Shown here piece by piece: positions 44,882 through 53,971 of a stretch of DNA of 64,000 bases. The stretch covers positions 1-64,000 of the forward strand of contig JBFMGX010000004.1 in the NCBI GenBank assembly GCA_040752595.1. The letters run 5' to 3'. Below the pieces are notes generated by a model that saw nothing but the letters and a program-made list of their open reading frames with translations, ran no database searches and had not been told where the DNA came from. Position 1 is the first letter of the stretch. The number at the start of each line of letters is the position of its first letter. Origin of the DNA: Candidatus Zixiibacteriota bacterium (GTDB lineage Bacteria > Zixibacteria > MSB-5A5 > WJJR01). A program made the position numbers and the translations under genes.

Positions 44882-45921
44882 TGGATCAATCGTCACGACA
44901 GGGAGCGAAGGCGCGGCTGTTGGCGGCAGCGGCGGAACTGGGTTTCGACGCTGTGGGTTTGGCCGCCGTCGAGGTTGAGAACGACGACCGCGATCGTCTG
45001 TTTTCCTGGTTGACACGCGGGTATCATGGCGGACTCACCTGGATGGCGCGCCATGCCGACCGTCGTGCCGACGTCACCAAAGTACTTCCGCGCGCCCGCA
45101 CGGTGATCTCACTGGCCGTCAACTACTACACCCCGGTGGCGGGCAACGACTGCTGTCGCTCCCTGAAGGTGTCACGGTACGCTTGGGGGGAGGATTACCA
45201 CCGTGTTCTGGAGCGGAAGCTCGACGCGCTGCTCGAACGTCTGCGGACTTGGCTCCCCGGCGAGCAGTTCCTCTCCTACTGCGACACCGGGCCGGTCATG
45301 GAAAAAGCGTGGGCGCAGCGTGCCGGACTCGGCTGGATCGGCAAAAATGCCTGCCTGATCACGCGTGGGATGGGATCCTGGGTCTTTCTGGCGGAGATCA
45401 TCACGACCGCCGAGTTGCCGCCGGATGCGCCGCACAGCGACTTCTGCGGCAGTTGCACGCACTGTCTCGACGCCTGCCCGACCGACGCGATCACCGAACC
45501 GTATGTCGTCGACACCAACCGCTGCATCGCCTATTGGACCATCGAATCGCACGATGATATCCCCGCGGAGATCGCCGAGCGATCCGACGGCTGGATCTTC
45601 GGGTGCGACATCTGCCAGGATGTGTGTCCCTGGAACAAGTTCGGGCGCCCGACGTCCGAGCGCGCCTTTCTGCCCCGTGCCGATTGTCTCTGCCCGCCTC
45701 GAGAGCATTGGGTGTCACTGTCCGAGGATGAGTTCGGTCGCGAGTTCCGCCACTCTGCCATCGCCCGTACCCGCGCCTCCGGGTTGGCGCGAAACATCCA
45801 GGCGCAATTCCACGATCCGCTGCGGCGTGTCGTCGCTTCACTCGAATGGAAACCACCCGATACGGCCGATGATATAACAGTCCCGGGCGTGGACACCACC
45901 GGCGGCGTCGCCAAGGGTTGA
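44878..45921 (+). CDS. queG: epoxyqueuosine reductase QueG
   Basis: 347 residues. Cobalamin-binding N-region (SLAVNYYTP, DTGPVMEKAWAQRAGLGWIG KNACLI) and two 4Fe-4S clusters: CGSCTHCLDACPTDAI and CDICQDVCPWN. It carries out the last step of queuosine synthesis in tRNA. Coupled to the DUF2889 gene upstream; the aldolase gene follows after 96 bp. The protein is short compared with QueG forms that carry C-terminal HEAT repeats. Confidence 0.95.
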   Translation: MMDQSSRQGAKARLLAAAAELGFDAVGLAAVEVENDDRDRLFSWLTRGYHGGLTWMARHADRRADVTKVLPRARTVISLAVNYYTPVAGNDCCRSLKVSRYAWGEDYHRVLERKLDALLERLRTWLPGEQFLSYCDTGPVMEKAWAQRAGLGWIGKNACLITRGMGSWVFLAEIITTAELPPDAPHSDFCGSCTHCLDACPTDAITEPYVVDTNRCIAYWTIESHDDIPAEIAERSDGWIFGCDICQDVCPWNKFGRPTSERAFLPRADCLCPPREHWVSLSEDEFGREFRHSAIARTRASGLARNIQAQFHDPLRRVVASLEWKPPDTADDITVPGVDTTGGVAKG

Positions 45922-46017
45922 ATCCGCTTGACGCGACCCCCAAGGCGGTGTATCTCCCGTCGAGATGGGGGCCGTTGAGGCGGGCCCCTGTTAACAGTTG
46001 CAGGAGGGTGGAATTAC

Positions 46018-46962
46018 ATGGCGACCGCAACGATGACAAAAGGCGCGGCGGCGACGGCCAGAGTATCCCGGCCGTCCCTGTGGGATCTGGAGATTTCCGC
46101 CGGCAAAAAGGCGCGTCTGTACCGGATGCTCTATCAGTTCGGGCCGGGGAATGGCACACTGCTGTTTCTGCCCCTCGATCAGGGGCTCGAGCACGGACCC
46201 GTGGATTTTTTTGACAATCCCGATTCCCTCGACACCGACTACATCTTTCGTCTCGGTCTGGCCGGTCGCTATTCCGGCGTGGCGATCCATGTTGGCCTGG
46301 CCGAGAGGTACTACCCCAAGTACGCGGGACGCATCCCGCTGGTGTTGAAGGTCAACGGCCGGACATGCATTCCCTCGGAGGCGCAGGCGTTTTCCTCTCT
46401 GACGGGAACCGTTCTCGACGCCGTTCGTTTGGGTGCCGATGCCGTGGGGTACACGCTCTTCGTCGGTTCACCGTCACAGGATCGCGATATCGCGCAATTG
46501 AACTCCGTCCGCGTCGATTGCGAGCGCTACGGGATGCCCCTGATCGTCTGGTCCTACCCCCGCGGTGAGGCGATCGACAAGAAGGGGGGACGCGACAGCT
46601 TGTACGCCGTCGATTATGCCGCCCGCGTCGCCGAGGAGATCGGCGCCGATGTCGTGAAGATCAACCTCCCCAAGGGAACGTCCACCGATTCCCCCAAGCC
46701 CTATCCGACGTTGCCTACCGACGAGCTGGCGATGGCGCAAAAGGCCGTCCGCTCGGCGGGACGCTGCATGGTGCTCTTCTCCGGCGGCTCGAAGCTGGGC
46801 GACAAGGACCTTCTGGAGAAGGTCGAGATCTGCATGAAGGCGGGGGGAACCGGCCTGATCTTTGGCCGCAACATGTGGCAACGCAAATGGGACGATGCGC
46901 TGGCGATCGGCGATCGTGTGCACGAGATCGTCGGTCGCTACGGCATCCCGGACCGATCGTGA
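46018..46962 (+). CDS. class I fructose-bisphosphate aldolase, DhnA/FbaB type
   Basis: 314 residues, a TIM barrel of the DhnA group. FLPLDQGLEHGPVDFF near residue 50, then AIHVGLAERYY, LIVWSYPRGEAID and the Schiff-base Lys in GADVVKINLP, followed by FSGGSKLGDKDLLEKVE and GLIFGRNMWQR. It cleaves or forms fructose 1,6-bisphosphate. ATG at 46018 follows GCAGGAGGGTGG, a strong ribosome site. dxs follows 37 bp later, so the two are probably cotranscribed, giving a carbon supply link through glyceraldehyde 3-phosphate. Confidence 0.92.
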   Translation: MATATMTKGAAATARVSRPSLWDLEISAGKKARLYRMLYQFGPGNGTLLFLPLDQGLEHGPVDFFDNPDSLDTDYIFRLGLAGRYSGVAIHVGLAERYYPKYAGRIPLVLKVNGRTCIPSEAQAFSSLTGTVLDAVRLGADAVGYTLFVGSPSQDRDIAQLNSVRVDCERYGMPLIVWSYPRGEAIDKKGGRDSLYAVDYAARVAEEIGADVVKINLPKGTSTDSPKPYPTLPTDELAMAQKAVRSAGRCMVLFSGGSKLGDKDLLEKVEICMKAGGTGLIFGRNMWQRKWDDALAIGDRVHEIVGRYGIPDRS

Positions 46963-46999
46963 CACGAAAGATCGCGCCGCGCTCCCAGTCGAAAAGCAG

Positions 47000-48982
47000 A
47001 TGAGAGAAATCGACCCGCAATTCGCCCTCTTGGCGACGGTCAACACCCCGGCGGACCTCAAGCGACTCACGCTGGAGGAACTCCAGCAGTTGTGCGCGGA
47101 GATCCGCCACTACATCATCGACGTCATCGGTGCGGTCGGCGGGCACTTCGCCTCCTCGCTCGGCGCCGTTGAACTTTCCGTGGCTCTGCACCATCTCTAT
47201 GATGCCCCGCGCGACAAGATTGTCTGGGACGTCGGGCATCAGGCGTACGTCCACAAGATCCTCACCGGACGACGTGACCTGTTGCCGACGATCCGTCGCT
47301 TCGAGGGGATTTCCGGCTTCCTGCGTCGTGATGAATCCCCGTACGACGCGTTCGGCGCCGGCCATGCCTCGACCTCGATCTCGGCGGCGCTGGGGATGGC
47401 CATCGCCCGCGACCGCCACAGGGAAGACTACCGCGTTGTGGCGGTGATCGGCGACGGCGGGATGACCGGGGGGCTGGCCTACGAAGGGCTCAACAACGCC
47501 GGCGCCAGCGGGACCGACATCACGGTGATTCTCAATGACAACCGCATGTCGATCTCGCCCAACGTCGGCGCCATCTCCCGCTACCTGGCGGAGATCATCG
47601 CCGATCCGCGGTTGAACCAGATTCGGCGCGACATCTGGGCGGCGTTGGGGAAGGCACCGTTTCATAATCGGCTGCAATCGCTCGCCCGTCGCGTCGATGA
47701 GTCGCTGAAGACATTCATCGCGCCGGGAATGCTCTTTGAAGATCTGGGATTCAAGTACATCGGCCCGATCGACGGCCACAATCTGGCGGACATTCTCCCG
47801 GTGCTGCGACGCGCCAAAGAGCTCCGTCGTCCGGTCCTCGTGCACTTGATCACCCGCAAAGGGTGCGGCCATTCCTCGGCCGAGAAGGACCCGGTCGCCT
47901 GGCATGGAGTCAAAGCCAGACCGGCGCAACCGGCCCCCACCGCCACCGCGGCGGAGACAACCAGACCGATCACGGTGGTCCCGCCGTACACTGATGTCTT
48001 CGGTCAGGTGATGCTGCAATTGGCCGAGCGTGATCCTCGCGTCGTCGCCATCACCGCCGCCATGGCGACGGGGACAGGGTTGGTTCCGTTCTCCGAACGT
48101 TTCCCCGATCGCTTTTTCGATGTGGGCATCGCCGAGGGACACGCGGTGACGTTCGCCGCCGGGCTGGCAGCGGCGGGGTTCCGACCCGTCTGCGCGATCT
48201 ACTCGACGTTCCTTCAGCGTGCCTTCGACCATCTCGTTCACGATGTGGCGCTGCAGAAGCTCCCGGTCGTCTTCTGCCTCGACCGGGGCGGGTTGGCCGG
48301 GGAGGACGGTCCCACACATCACGGCAATCTCGACATTGCGTATCTTTCCTGTGTGCCGGGGATGACGGTCGCCGCTCCGAAAGACGGCAACGAACTGCGC
48401 GACCTGCTGTTCTCCGCACTGGCCTGGAGTGACGGTCCCTTTGCCATCCGCTATCCCAAAGACACGGCATGGCGGTTCGACTCAAACGAACGATATCGAC
48501 CGTTGCCGATCGGGGAATGGGAGGTGCTGCAGGAGGGGAGTGATTTGTGCCTCTTGGCGGTCGGTGCCATGGTGCGCACGGCATTGGATGTGGCCGGTCG
48601 TCTCGCCGCCGCCGGCATCAACACGGAAGTCGTCAATGCCCGCTTCGTCAAGCCGCTCGACACCGTGATGCTGGGCCGGATCGCCGCTGTTCACCAGTGC
48701 ATTGTGACCATCGAAGAAGCCAACCGGCGCGGCGGATTCGGTCAGGCCGTGGCGCAGGAATTCGCCTCGCGCCCGCAGCGCCCGGCGGTGCACACGATTG
48801 CTGTTGAGGATTGTCTGGTCCCCCATGGGGCGCGCCCGATCTTGCTCGACTGGGCCGGATTGTCCGCCGCTCGCATCGAGAAACGCATCCATGCCATCTT
48901 GGTGGCAAACCCGGTCGAGACCCCCATCATCACGTCCCGGCGCACCGTATCTGCGAGGGTCAACGGCCGCCGCCAGCGATAA
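47000..48982 (+). CDS. dxs: 1-deoxy-D-xylulose-5-phosphate synthase
   Basis: 660 residues. TPP-enzyme motifs: VWDVGHQAYVHKILTGR, GAGHASTSISAALGMA, GDGGMTGGLAYEGLNNAG, NDNRMSISPNVGAIS, and in the second half RAFDHLVHDVALQKLPVVF and GEDGPTHHG. It joins pyruvate and glyceraldehyde 3-phosphate, the first step of the MEP isoprenoid pathway. ATG at 47000 is chosen since the frame upstream to 46862 lies inside the aldolase gene. A Pro/Ala/Thr linker (about 315-335) is slightly longer than usual. ispH follows directly. Confidence 0.97.
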   Translation: MREIDPQFALLATVNTPADLKRLTLEELQQLCAEIRHYIIDVIGAVGGHFASSLGAVELSVALHHLYDAPRDKIVWDVGHQAYVHKILTGRRDLLPTIRRFEGISGFLRRDESPYDAFGAGHASTSISAALGMAIARDRHREDYRVVAVIGDGGMTGGLAYEGLNNAGASGTDITVILNDNRMSISPNVGAISRYLAEIIADPRLNQIRRDIWAALGKAPFHNRLQSLARRVDESLKTFIAPGMLFEDLGFKYIGPIDGHNLADILPVLRRAKELRRPVLVHLITRKGCGHSSAEKDPVAWHGVKARPAQPAPTATAAETTRPITVVPPYTDVFGQVMLQLAERDPRVVAITAAMATGTGLVPFSERFPDRFFDVGIAEGHAVTFAAGLAAAGFRPVCAIYSTFLQRAFDHLVHDVALQKLPVVFCLDRGGLAGEDGPTHHGNLDIAYLSCVPGMTVAAPKDGNELRDLLFSALAWSDGPFAIRYPKDTAWRFDSNERYRPLPIGEWEVLQEGSDLCLLAVGAMVRTALDVAGRLAAAGINTEVVNARFVKPLDTVMLGRIAAVHQCIVTIEEANRRGGFGQAVAQEFASRPQRPAVHTIAVEDCLVPHGARPILLDWAGLSAARIEKRIHAILVANPVETPIITSRRTVSARVNGRRQR

Positions 48983-49003
48983 ACTTGATCATCTTTGGGC
49001 TAT

Positions 49004-49024
49004 GTAGGGCGGGCTTTGCCCGCC
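49004..49024. repeat. short hairpin repeat upstream of ispH
   Basis: GTAGGGCGGGCTTTGCCCGCC. The same element is at 49903-49923 and, with small changes, at 29227-29247. It fills most of the 57-bp dxs-ispH gap, where the ispH ribosome site should be. Confidence 0.85.
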
Positions 49025-49039
49025 GTCTTGGTAACGACA

Positions 49040-49906
49040 TTGAAAATCATCATCGACGATAAGGCCGGCCCCTGCGGCGGCGTCAAACGGGTCATCCGGC
49101 TGACCGAGCAACATCTCGCCGCCGGCGTGAAGACTGCCTCGCTCGGCGCCGTGATTCACAATGACGTCGAGATCGCCCGCCTCAAGGACCTCGGGATGTC
49201 GGAGGTCGACCACTCTGTCTTCGACCGCAATGGCGACACCGGCCAGCCGCAGCGGCTGGTGATCCGTGCCCATGGGGAGCCGCCCTCGGTCTTCGAGCGC
49301 GCCCGTCGGCAAAATGTGGAGATCGTCGACGGCACCTGCCCGGTCGTGACCCGTTCGCAACGCTTCGCGCAGAAATATCACGAGGATGGCTACCAGGTGG
49401 TCGTGGTCGGCAAGCCCAACCACGCGGAAATGATCGGCATCCTCGGCTACTGCAACAACGAAGCGAAGGTCGTGCACGATGAAGCCGACGTCGAGCAGTT
49501 GGACCCCGACCGTCCTACCTATGTCCTGGCGCAGACCACGATCTCCGACGAGATGTGGAACACGATGCTGGCGGCGATTCAGAAACGGGTCAAAGACGTG
49601 ACCTGGCGCAACACGATCTGCGCCTTCGTCGCCGACCGCGAGTCCGAGCTGCGTGCCTTCGCGGCCTCGTGCGATGCGATCATCCTCGTCGGTGGCCGCA
49701 ATTCCTCGAACACCCGCGTGCTCTTCGAGGTCTGCCAGGGTGTCAATCCGCGCTCCTACTGGATCGAAACCGCCGCAGAAGTCGACGCCGCGTGGCTGGA
49801 AGGGATAGAGACACTGGGCATTTCCGGTTCCGCCTCGACCCCGCAGTGGCTCCTCGAAAAGACCGCCGAGGCCTTGGCACAGCGCTACCAGTCCGGCAAA
49901 TCGTAG
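49040..49906 (+). CDS. ispH: 4-hydroxy-3-methylbut-2-enyl diphosphate reductase
   Basis: 288 residues. Three cluster Cys: GPCGGVKRVI (near 11), VDGTCPVVTRSQ, and NTICAFVADRE; plus the ligand loops IRAHGEPPS, GGRNSSNTR and GISGSASTPQWL. It makes IPP and DMAPP, the last MEP step. No ATG is available near the N-terminus; TTG at 49040 yields KIIIDDKAG, the usual beginning. Earlier in-frame TTGs would translate a hairpin repeat. The stop TAG (49904-49906) lies inside another copy of the same repeat, right after the conserved end. Confidence 0.94.
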   Translation: MKIIIDDKAGPCGGVKRVIRLTEQHLAAGVKTASLGAVIHNDVEIARLKDLGMSEVDHSVFDRNGDTGQPQRLVIRAHGEPPSVFERARRQNVEIVDGTCPVVTRSQRFAQKYHEDGYQVVVVGKPNHAEMIGILGYCNNEAKVVHDEADVEQLDPDRPTYVLAQTTISDEMWNTMLAAIQKRVKDVTWRNTICAFVADRESELRAFAASCDAIILVGGRNSSNTRVLFEVCQGVNPRSYWIETAAEVDAAWLEGIETLGISGSASTPQWLLEKTAEALAQRYQSGKS

Positions 49907-50516
49907 GGCGGGCTTTGCCCGCCGCATAGGCAACAGGATATGCGTGGCCGCGATCTCCGATCGCGGTCCCGCGAAGCGGGACAACTATGGCCTGCGGTGA
50001 CGTGCACGCCGCGATCGGAGATCGCGGGCACACACAGCACAGACCATCCGCCTTGACTTTGCTGGGGACAAGCCGCCCACCGCAAGGGGCTGAAGCCCCT
50101 TGTCCTCGGGACAAGACGATGGCATCGCGGGCAGGGGGGGCAACCCCTTGTCGTTTGTTTGGTAGGGGCGAGGCGCTGCCTCGCCCTTCGTCGGTCAAAC
50201 CAAGAGGGCGACCCACCGGGTCGCCCCTACAATTGGAAATGCACCGGCTGCCACGCACAATCTCGTTTGTGCGTGCCTCACTGTGCCATGATCGATCGTT
50301 GTAGGGGCGCATCGCGATGCGCCTGTTCGCCCTGAACAGGACGGGCGGTTCACGAACCGCCCCTACAAGGGTGCGCATCGCCCGGGAACACGGGCACGCA
50401 CAAGCCCTCCGGCCGCGGGCCGGAGGGCTTGTGCATGGCACCCGGTTCCCTCGGAACAGAACGGAAGGGCGACCCGACGGGTCGCCCCTACAGAAGCTGA
50501 CGATTCGTGCAATTGC
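49903..50516. repeat. dense array of different hairpin repeats
   Basis: About 600 bp with no gene. In order: GTAGGGCGGGCTTTGCCCGCC (49903), CCGCGATCTCCGATCGCGG (49948), GTCCCGCGAAGCGGGAC (49967), CGCGATCGGAGATCGCG (50010), CAAGGGGCTGAAGCCCCTTG (50083), GGGCGAGGCGCTGCCTCGCCC (50166), GGGCGACCCACCGGGTCGCCC followed by CTAC (50207), GCGCATCGCGATGCGC (50307), GGGCGGTTCACGAACCGCCC with CTAC (50342), CAAGCCCTCCGGCCGCGGGC with its complement (50401) and GGGCGACCCGACGGGTCGCC with CTAC (50467). Many start GTAGGGGCG or end CGCCCCTAC. Confidence 0.85.
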
Positions 50517-51998
50517 CTACTTCGCTGCCGCCTCGGCCTCGTAGTGGACCTCTTCGGTCGGGAGGTCGAGACCCTTGTGGCGGATCAGCCAGTTGTGCAG
50601 CCCGATCGCGGCGACCTTCGCCTGTCCCATGGCGAGAATCACTGTCGCGCCGCCGGTGATGACATCCCCCGCCGCAAAGACACCTGACTTGGAGGTCATG
50701 CCGGTGGCCGCTTCAACTTGGACAATGCCCTTCTTGTCGGTCTTGATGTCCGGTGTGACCGACGCGATCAGCGGATTGACGCCGAAGCCGAGCGCCAGCA
50801 CCACCGTGTCGACGTCAAACAGCTCCTCCGATCCCTTGACCGGGACCGGCCTGCGGCGGCCGGAGGCATCGGGCTCGCCCAACTCCATGTGCTGAATCTC
50901 GATCTGCTTCACGAAGGAGTTCTCGTCCCCGATGAACCGTGTCGGGGCGGTCAGCCAATGAATTTCGATGCCCTCTTGGATGGCGTGCTCGATCTCTTCG
51001 GTGCGCGCCGGGGCTTCGGCACGTGTCCGCCGGTAGAAGAGGTACACTTTCTCCGGCCCAAGGCGGAGCGCCGTGCGCGTCGCATCCATGGCCGTGTTCC
51101 CGCCGCCGATCACCGCCACCCGCTTGCCGCAGCGAATCGGCGTCGCCGCCTGCGGGAATTGATCGGCGCGCATGAGATTGATGCGCGTCAACCACTCGTT
51201 GGCAGAGTAGATCCCGTTGAGATTCTCACCGGGGAGGCCGGTGAACCAGGGGAGACCGGCTCCGGTGCCGAGCACGACGGCATCGAATCCCTCTTCCTCG
51301 AGCAATTCATCGACCGTCACCAGCTTCCCGACCAGTGAGTTCAAGATGATCTCCACGCCCATCTTCTGCAGCACGGCGATCTCGGCCTCGATCACCTCTC
51401 CGGGGAGACGGAAACGGGGAATGCCGTAGAACAGGACTCCCCCCGGACGGTGGAGCGCTTCGAAAATCGTGACCTTGTGGCCGCGCTTGGCCAACTCGAA
51501 CGCCGAGGTCAAACCGGCCGGCCCCGATCCGACGATGGCGACCCGGCATCCGGTCGGGGGCGCGACATCCGGGATCTTCACGTTCCCTGACGCGCGTTCC
51601 CAATCGGCGGCAAAACGCTCCAAGGCGCCGATCGCCACGGGACGGACCTTCTTGCCGATCGTGCACACCTTCTCGCACTGCTCATCCTGCGGACAGACCC
51701 GGCCACAAATGGCGGGCAGGACATTCGTTTCTTTGATCTTCTGCGCCGCCTCGGCGAATTTCCCCTCGGCGATCATGGTCAGAAAGGCGGGGATGTCGAT
51801 CTGCACCGGGCAGCCGTCGATGCAGGTCGGCTTGAGGCACTCGATGCATCGCTGCGCCTCGCGCCTGGCGGTCTCAGGATCGAACCCGAACGGCACCTCG
51901 GAGAAGTTGTGGCGACGGACCTCCGGTTCCTGTTCCGGCATCGTCTGCCGGGGAATCTTCATCCGTTCCTTGGCGGTCAGTTTCGGCTTCTCGTTCAT
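50517..51998 (-). CDS. NADPH-dependent glutamate synthase small-subunit-like / NfnB-like flavoprotein
   Basis: 493 residues. N-terminal Fe-S part with CIECLKPTCIDGCPVQIDIP and CGRVCPQDEQCEKVC, then FAD-binding GSGPAGLTSAFELAKRGHKV and NAD(P)-binding VAVIGGGNTAMDATRTALRL. This is the GltA/GltD-like family. With the ferredoxin-reductase-like partner 20 bp upstream it matches the NfnAB electron-bifurcating transhydrogenase (reduced ferredoxin plus NADH to NADPH). In databases it is often called homotetrameric glutamate synthase; the pair arrangement makes NfnB more likely. It would use ferredoxin from the PFOR. Confidence 0.9.
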   Translation of the reverse strand: MNEKPKLTAKERMKIPRQTMPEQEPEVRRHNFSEVPFGFDPETARREAQRCIECLKPTCIDGCPVQIDIPAFLTMIAEGKFAEAAQKIKETNVLPAICGRVCPQDEQCEKVCTIGKKVRPVAIGALERFAADWERASGNVKIPDVAPPTGCRVAIVGSGPAGLTSAFELAKRGHKVTIFEALHRPGGVLFYGIPRFRLPGEVIEAEIAVLQKMGVEIILNSLVGKLVTVDELLEEEGFDAVVLGTGAGLPWFTGLPGENLNGIYSANEWLTRINLMRADQFPQAATPIRCGKRVAVIGGGNTAMDATRTALRLGPEKVYLFYRRTRAEAPARTEEIEHAIQEGIEIHWLTAPTRFIGDENSFVKQIEIQHMELGEPDASGRRRPVPVKGSEELFDVDTVVLALGFGVNPLIASVTPDIKTDKKGIVQVEAATGMTSKSGVFAAGDVITGGATVILAMGQAKVAAIGLHNWLIRHKGLDLPTEEVHYEAEAAAK

Positions 51999-52018
51999 TG
52001 CGTTCGATCCTCACGCGA

Positions 52019-52864
52019 TCAGCGCAAAGCGCGGACCTGTTGATCTATCTTGCAGGCGTGTTCCAGCGCCTGGGCCTCCTGCGGCTTGTACATCTTCTGG
52101 CGCCGGACCAATAGGTCATAATCCACGACATGTCCGTCGAAATCGGGACCGTCGAAGCAGGCAAACTTCGTTTCTCCGCCCACGACCACACGGCAACCGC
52201 CGCACATCCCGGTCCCGTCGACCATGATTGCATTCAGCGAGACCAAAGTCGGGATCGCCATCGGCTTTGTCATGTCGCTGACCGCGCGCATCATCGGCAC
52301 CGGGCCCACGGCGAGGATGGCGCCCACCTTTTCCCGGTCGAGGATGATCTTCAGCGCATCGGTCACCACGCCCGTGATCCCATAGGAGCCGTCGTCCGTT
52401 GTGATGAATGTCTCATCACAGATGGCGCGCATCTCCTGTTCCATCAGCACCAGTTCTTTGGTCCGGGCGCCGATGATCCCGAGGACACGCCGTCCACCCG
52501 ACTTGGCCTCGTGCGCATTGGGCAGCACCGCCCCGGCGCCATAACCGCCGCCGATCACCACCAGCGTGCCCTCGGGGGGGAGATGGGTGTGTGCGCCCAG
52601 GGGACCCGCCACGTCGAGGATAAAGTCCCCTTCATTCAGGGCGACCATCTTCATCGTCGTGTACCCTACGGCCTGCACGATCAGGCGCAATGTCCCCGCC
52701 ACCGGATCCCACCCCGACAGCGACAGCGGAATCCGTTCCCCCATCTCATCCAAACGGACGATGATGAACTGCCCCGGCTTCGCCTTACGGGCGATCCATG
52801 GCGCCTCGACATGGAACATCGCCGTATTCGGCGCCACCATCTCTTTGCGGACAATTCGATGCAT
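52019..52864 (-). CDS. NfnA-like ferredoxin-NADP+ reductase subunit (sulfide dehydrogenase/DHODH electron-transfer type)
   Basis: 281 residues. FAD domain (about 5-95, KPGQFIIVRLDE and RIPLSLSGWD), NAD domain (about 97-220, VVIGGGYGAGAVLPNAHEAK, LAVGPVPMMRAVSD) and a C-terminal [2Fe-2S] site with DGTGMCGGCRVVVGGETKFA CFDGPDFDGH. It belongs with the GltA-like gene just downstream and together they would form NfnAB. ATG at 52864 is preferred: GAGGTGAT, a full anti-Shine-Dalgarno match, lies 4 nt before it. Confidence 0.92.
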   Translation of the reverse strand: MHRIVRKEMVAPNTAMFHVEAPWIARKAKPGQFIIVRLDEMGERIPLSLSGWDPVAGTLRLIVQAVGYTTMKMVALNEGDFILDVAGPLGAHTHLPPEGTLVVIGGGYGAGAVLPNAHEAKSGGRRVLGIIGARTKELVLMEQEMRAICDETFITTDDGSYGITGVVTDALKIILDREKVGAILAVGPVPMMRAVSDMTKPMAIPTLVSLNAIMVDGTGMCGGCRVVVGGETKFACFDGPDFDGHVVDYDLLVRRQKMYKPQEAQALEHACKIDQQVRALR

Positions 52865-53229
52865 CAGTATCACCTCAGCGTCGGCCGGCTCGGCCCTATG
52901 GAGTTTCCCATCCGAGCGCCGTTACGAAAACGGACCGTCCCACGTCACGCCCGGCCTCATCGTACATATGCCAGCGTCGCCACGGCCCAAGTGAAATATA
53001 GCACCGCGCAGCAGGTCCATTGACGGAATCCGATTTCCCGGCAATCTTTTGACACACGTAGACTTCCGTCCCCGGTTGACGTCGCTCCGTATATGATACC
53101 ACAAATCAGAACAAAATTGCTGCCGAATTGTTTTGAGACACCAGTCCGACCCTGGACTGTGAGGCAACGATGCGAGTGCTCGCCAGACTGACGACCATTT
53201 TCCCGTTCATTCTGATCCCGGAGGTTCTG

Positions 53230-53727
53230 ATGTCCACTGCCGTTTCCACCGCTTCGCCGATCAACGTGGGAATGAATGCCCCCGACTTCACGTTGCCGTA
53301 CGCAACGCGCGATTCGATCGCCCAGACGCCGCTCACTCTGTCAGCGGAGGTCGGCAAGGGACCGATCGTGCTGGCATTCTACCCGGCGGATTGGAGCGGC
53401 GGCTGCACCAAGGAGGTCTGCTCCTTTCGCGATGCCATCGCCGACTTGGGGAAGTCGGGCGCCCGCATCTGGGCAATTTCCGGGGATTATGTCTACTCGC
53501 ATCACGAGTGGGCGAAGCACCACAACCTCCCCTTTGAGCTGCTGAGTGATCACGATCATGCCGTCGCGCGCCTGTACGACAGCTTCAACCCGGAAAAGGG
53601 GCTCAACAATCGCACGGTGTATGTTGTCGACTCCCGGGGGATCGTTGCCTACGTGAATCCGCAGTACAACGTCGCGGATAGCCACGACTTCGAGGCACTG
53701 AGGGCCGCGCTGGCGAAGATCAAGTAG
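53230..53727 (+). CDS. peroxiredoxin (AhpC/TSA family)
   Basis: 165 residues. The peroxidatic site reads FYPADWSGGCTKEVCSFRDA: C59 follows the usual P-x-x-x-(T/S)-x-x-C pattern and C64 could be the resolving Cys. AISGDYVYSHHEWAKHHNLP and NRTVYVVDSRGIVAYV fit the family. It reduces peroxides with thiol help. ATG at 53230 has GGAGG 5 nt upstream; an earlier ATG at 53170 has no such site. It is divergent from the NfnAB pair, consistent with oxygen defence in a ferredoxin-based anaerobe or microaerophile (inference). Confidence 0.92.
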   Translation: MSTAVSTASPINVGMNAPDFTLPYATRDSIAQTPLTLSAEVGKGPIVLAFYPADWSGGCTKEVCSFRDAIADLGKSGARIWAISGDYVYSHHEWAKHHNLPFELLSDHDHAVARLYDSFNPEKGLNNRTVYVVDSRGIVAYVNPQYNVADSHDFEALRAALAKIK

Positions 53728-53771
53728 CCGGCCGTGCACCAGAGTCGAATCTGAGGCCCGCACCGTACTGT

Positions 53772-53849
53772 GTCACCCCGAGCGCAGCGAGGGGTCTGCT
53801 TTTCTTGACCGTCGGCGAACAGCAGATGCCTCGCTACGCTCGGCATGAC
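53772..53849. repeat. interspersed palindromic repeat, family A
   Basis: GTCACCCCGAGCGCAGCGAG GGGTCTGCT and AGCAGATGCCTCGCTACGCT CGGCATGAC. Both arms are almost perfectly complementary, the clearest copy. Confidence 0.9.
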
Positions 53850-53904
53850 AATCTGCGGTTTATCCCTGTGGGAGCTTGGCAGGTTGTTCGTTCACGCCTA
53901 CCGC

Positions 53905-53933
53905 TTGCCAGCCGCCTGCCGTTCCGATATATT
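53905..53933 (+). promoter_or_regulatory. sigma-70 promoter of tRNA-Ala
   Basis: TTGCCA (53905-53910), 17 bp, TATATT (53928-53933), 38 bp before the tRNA. Confidence 0.7.
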
Positions 53934-53971
53934 CGGGCACGCCTGATCCCCACGGATCAGGGGTAACACTG

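Noticed and set aside
46715-48322. A 535-residue minus-strand open frame opposite the aldolase and dxs genes
   Set aside because: It is fully antisense to two clear enzymes, rich in Arg/Asp/Gly from GC-rich shadow coding, with no motif or ribosome site.
49903-50516. Possible CRISPR array
   Set aside because: The hairpins differ in sequence and spacing; there is no constant repeat with unique spacers and no cas gene nearby.
50517-52864. Calling the pair glutamate synthase
   Set aside because: There is no large glutamine amidotransferase/synthase subunit, and the FAD/[2Fe-2S] partner directly upstream fits NfnAB better.
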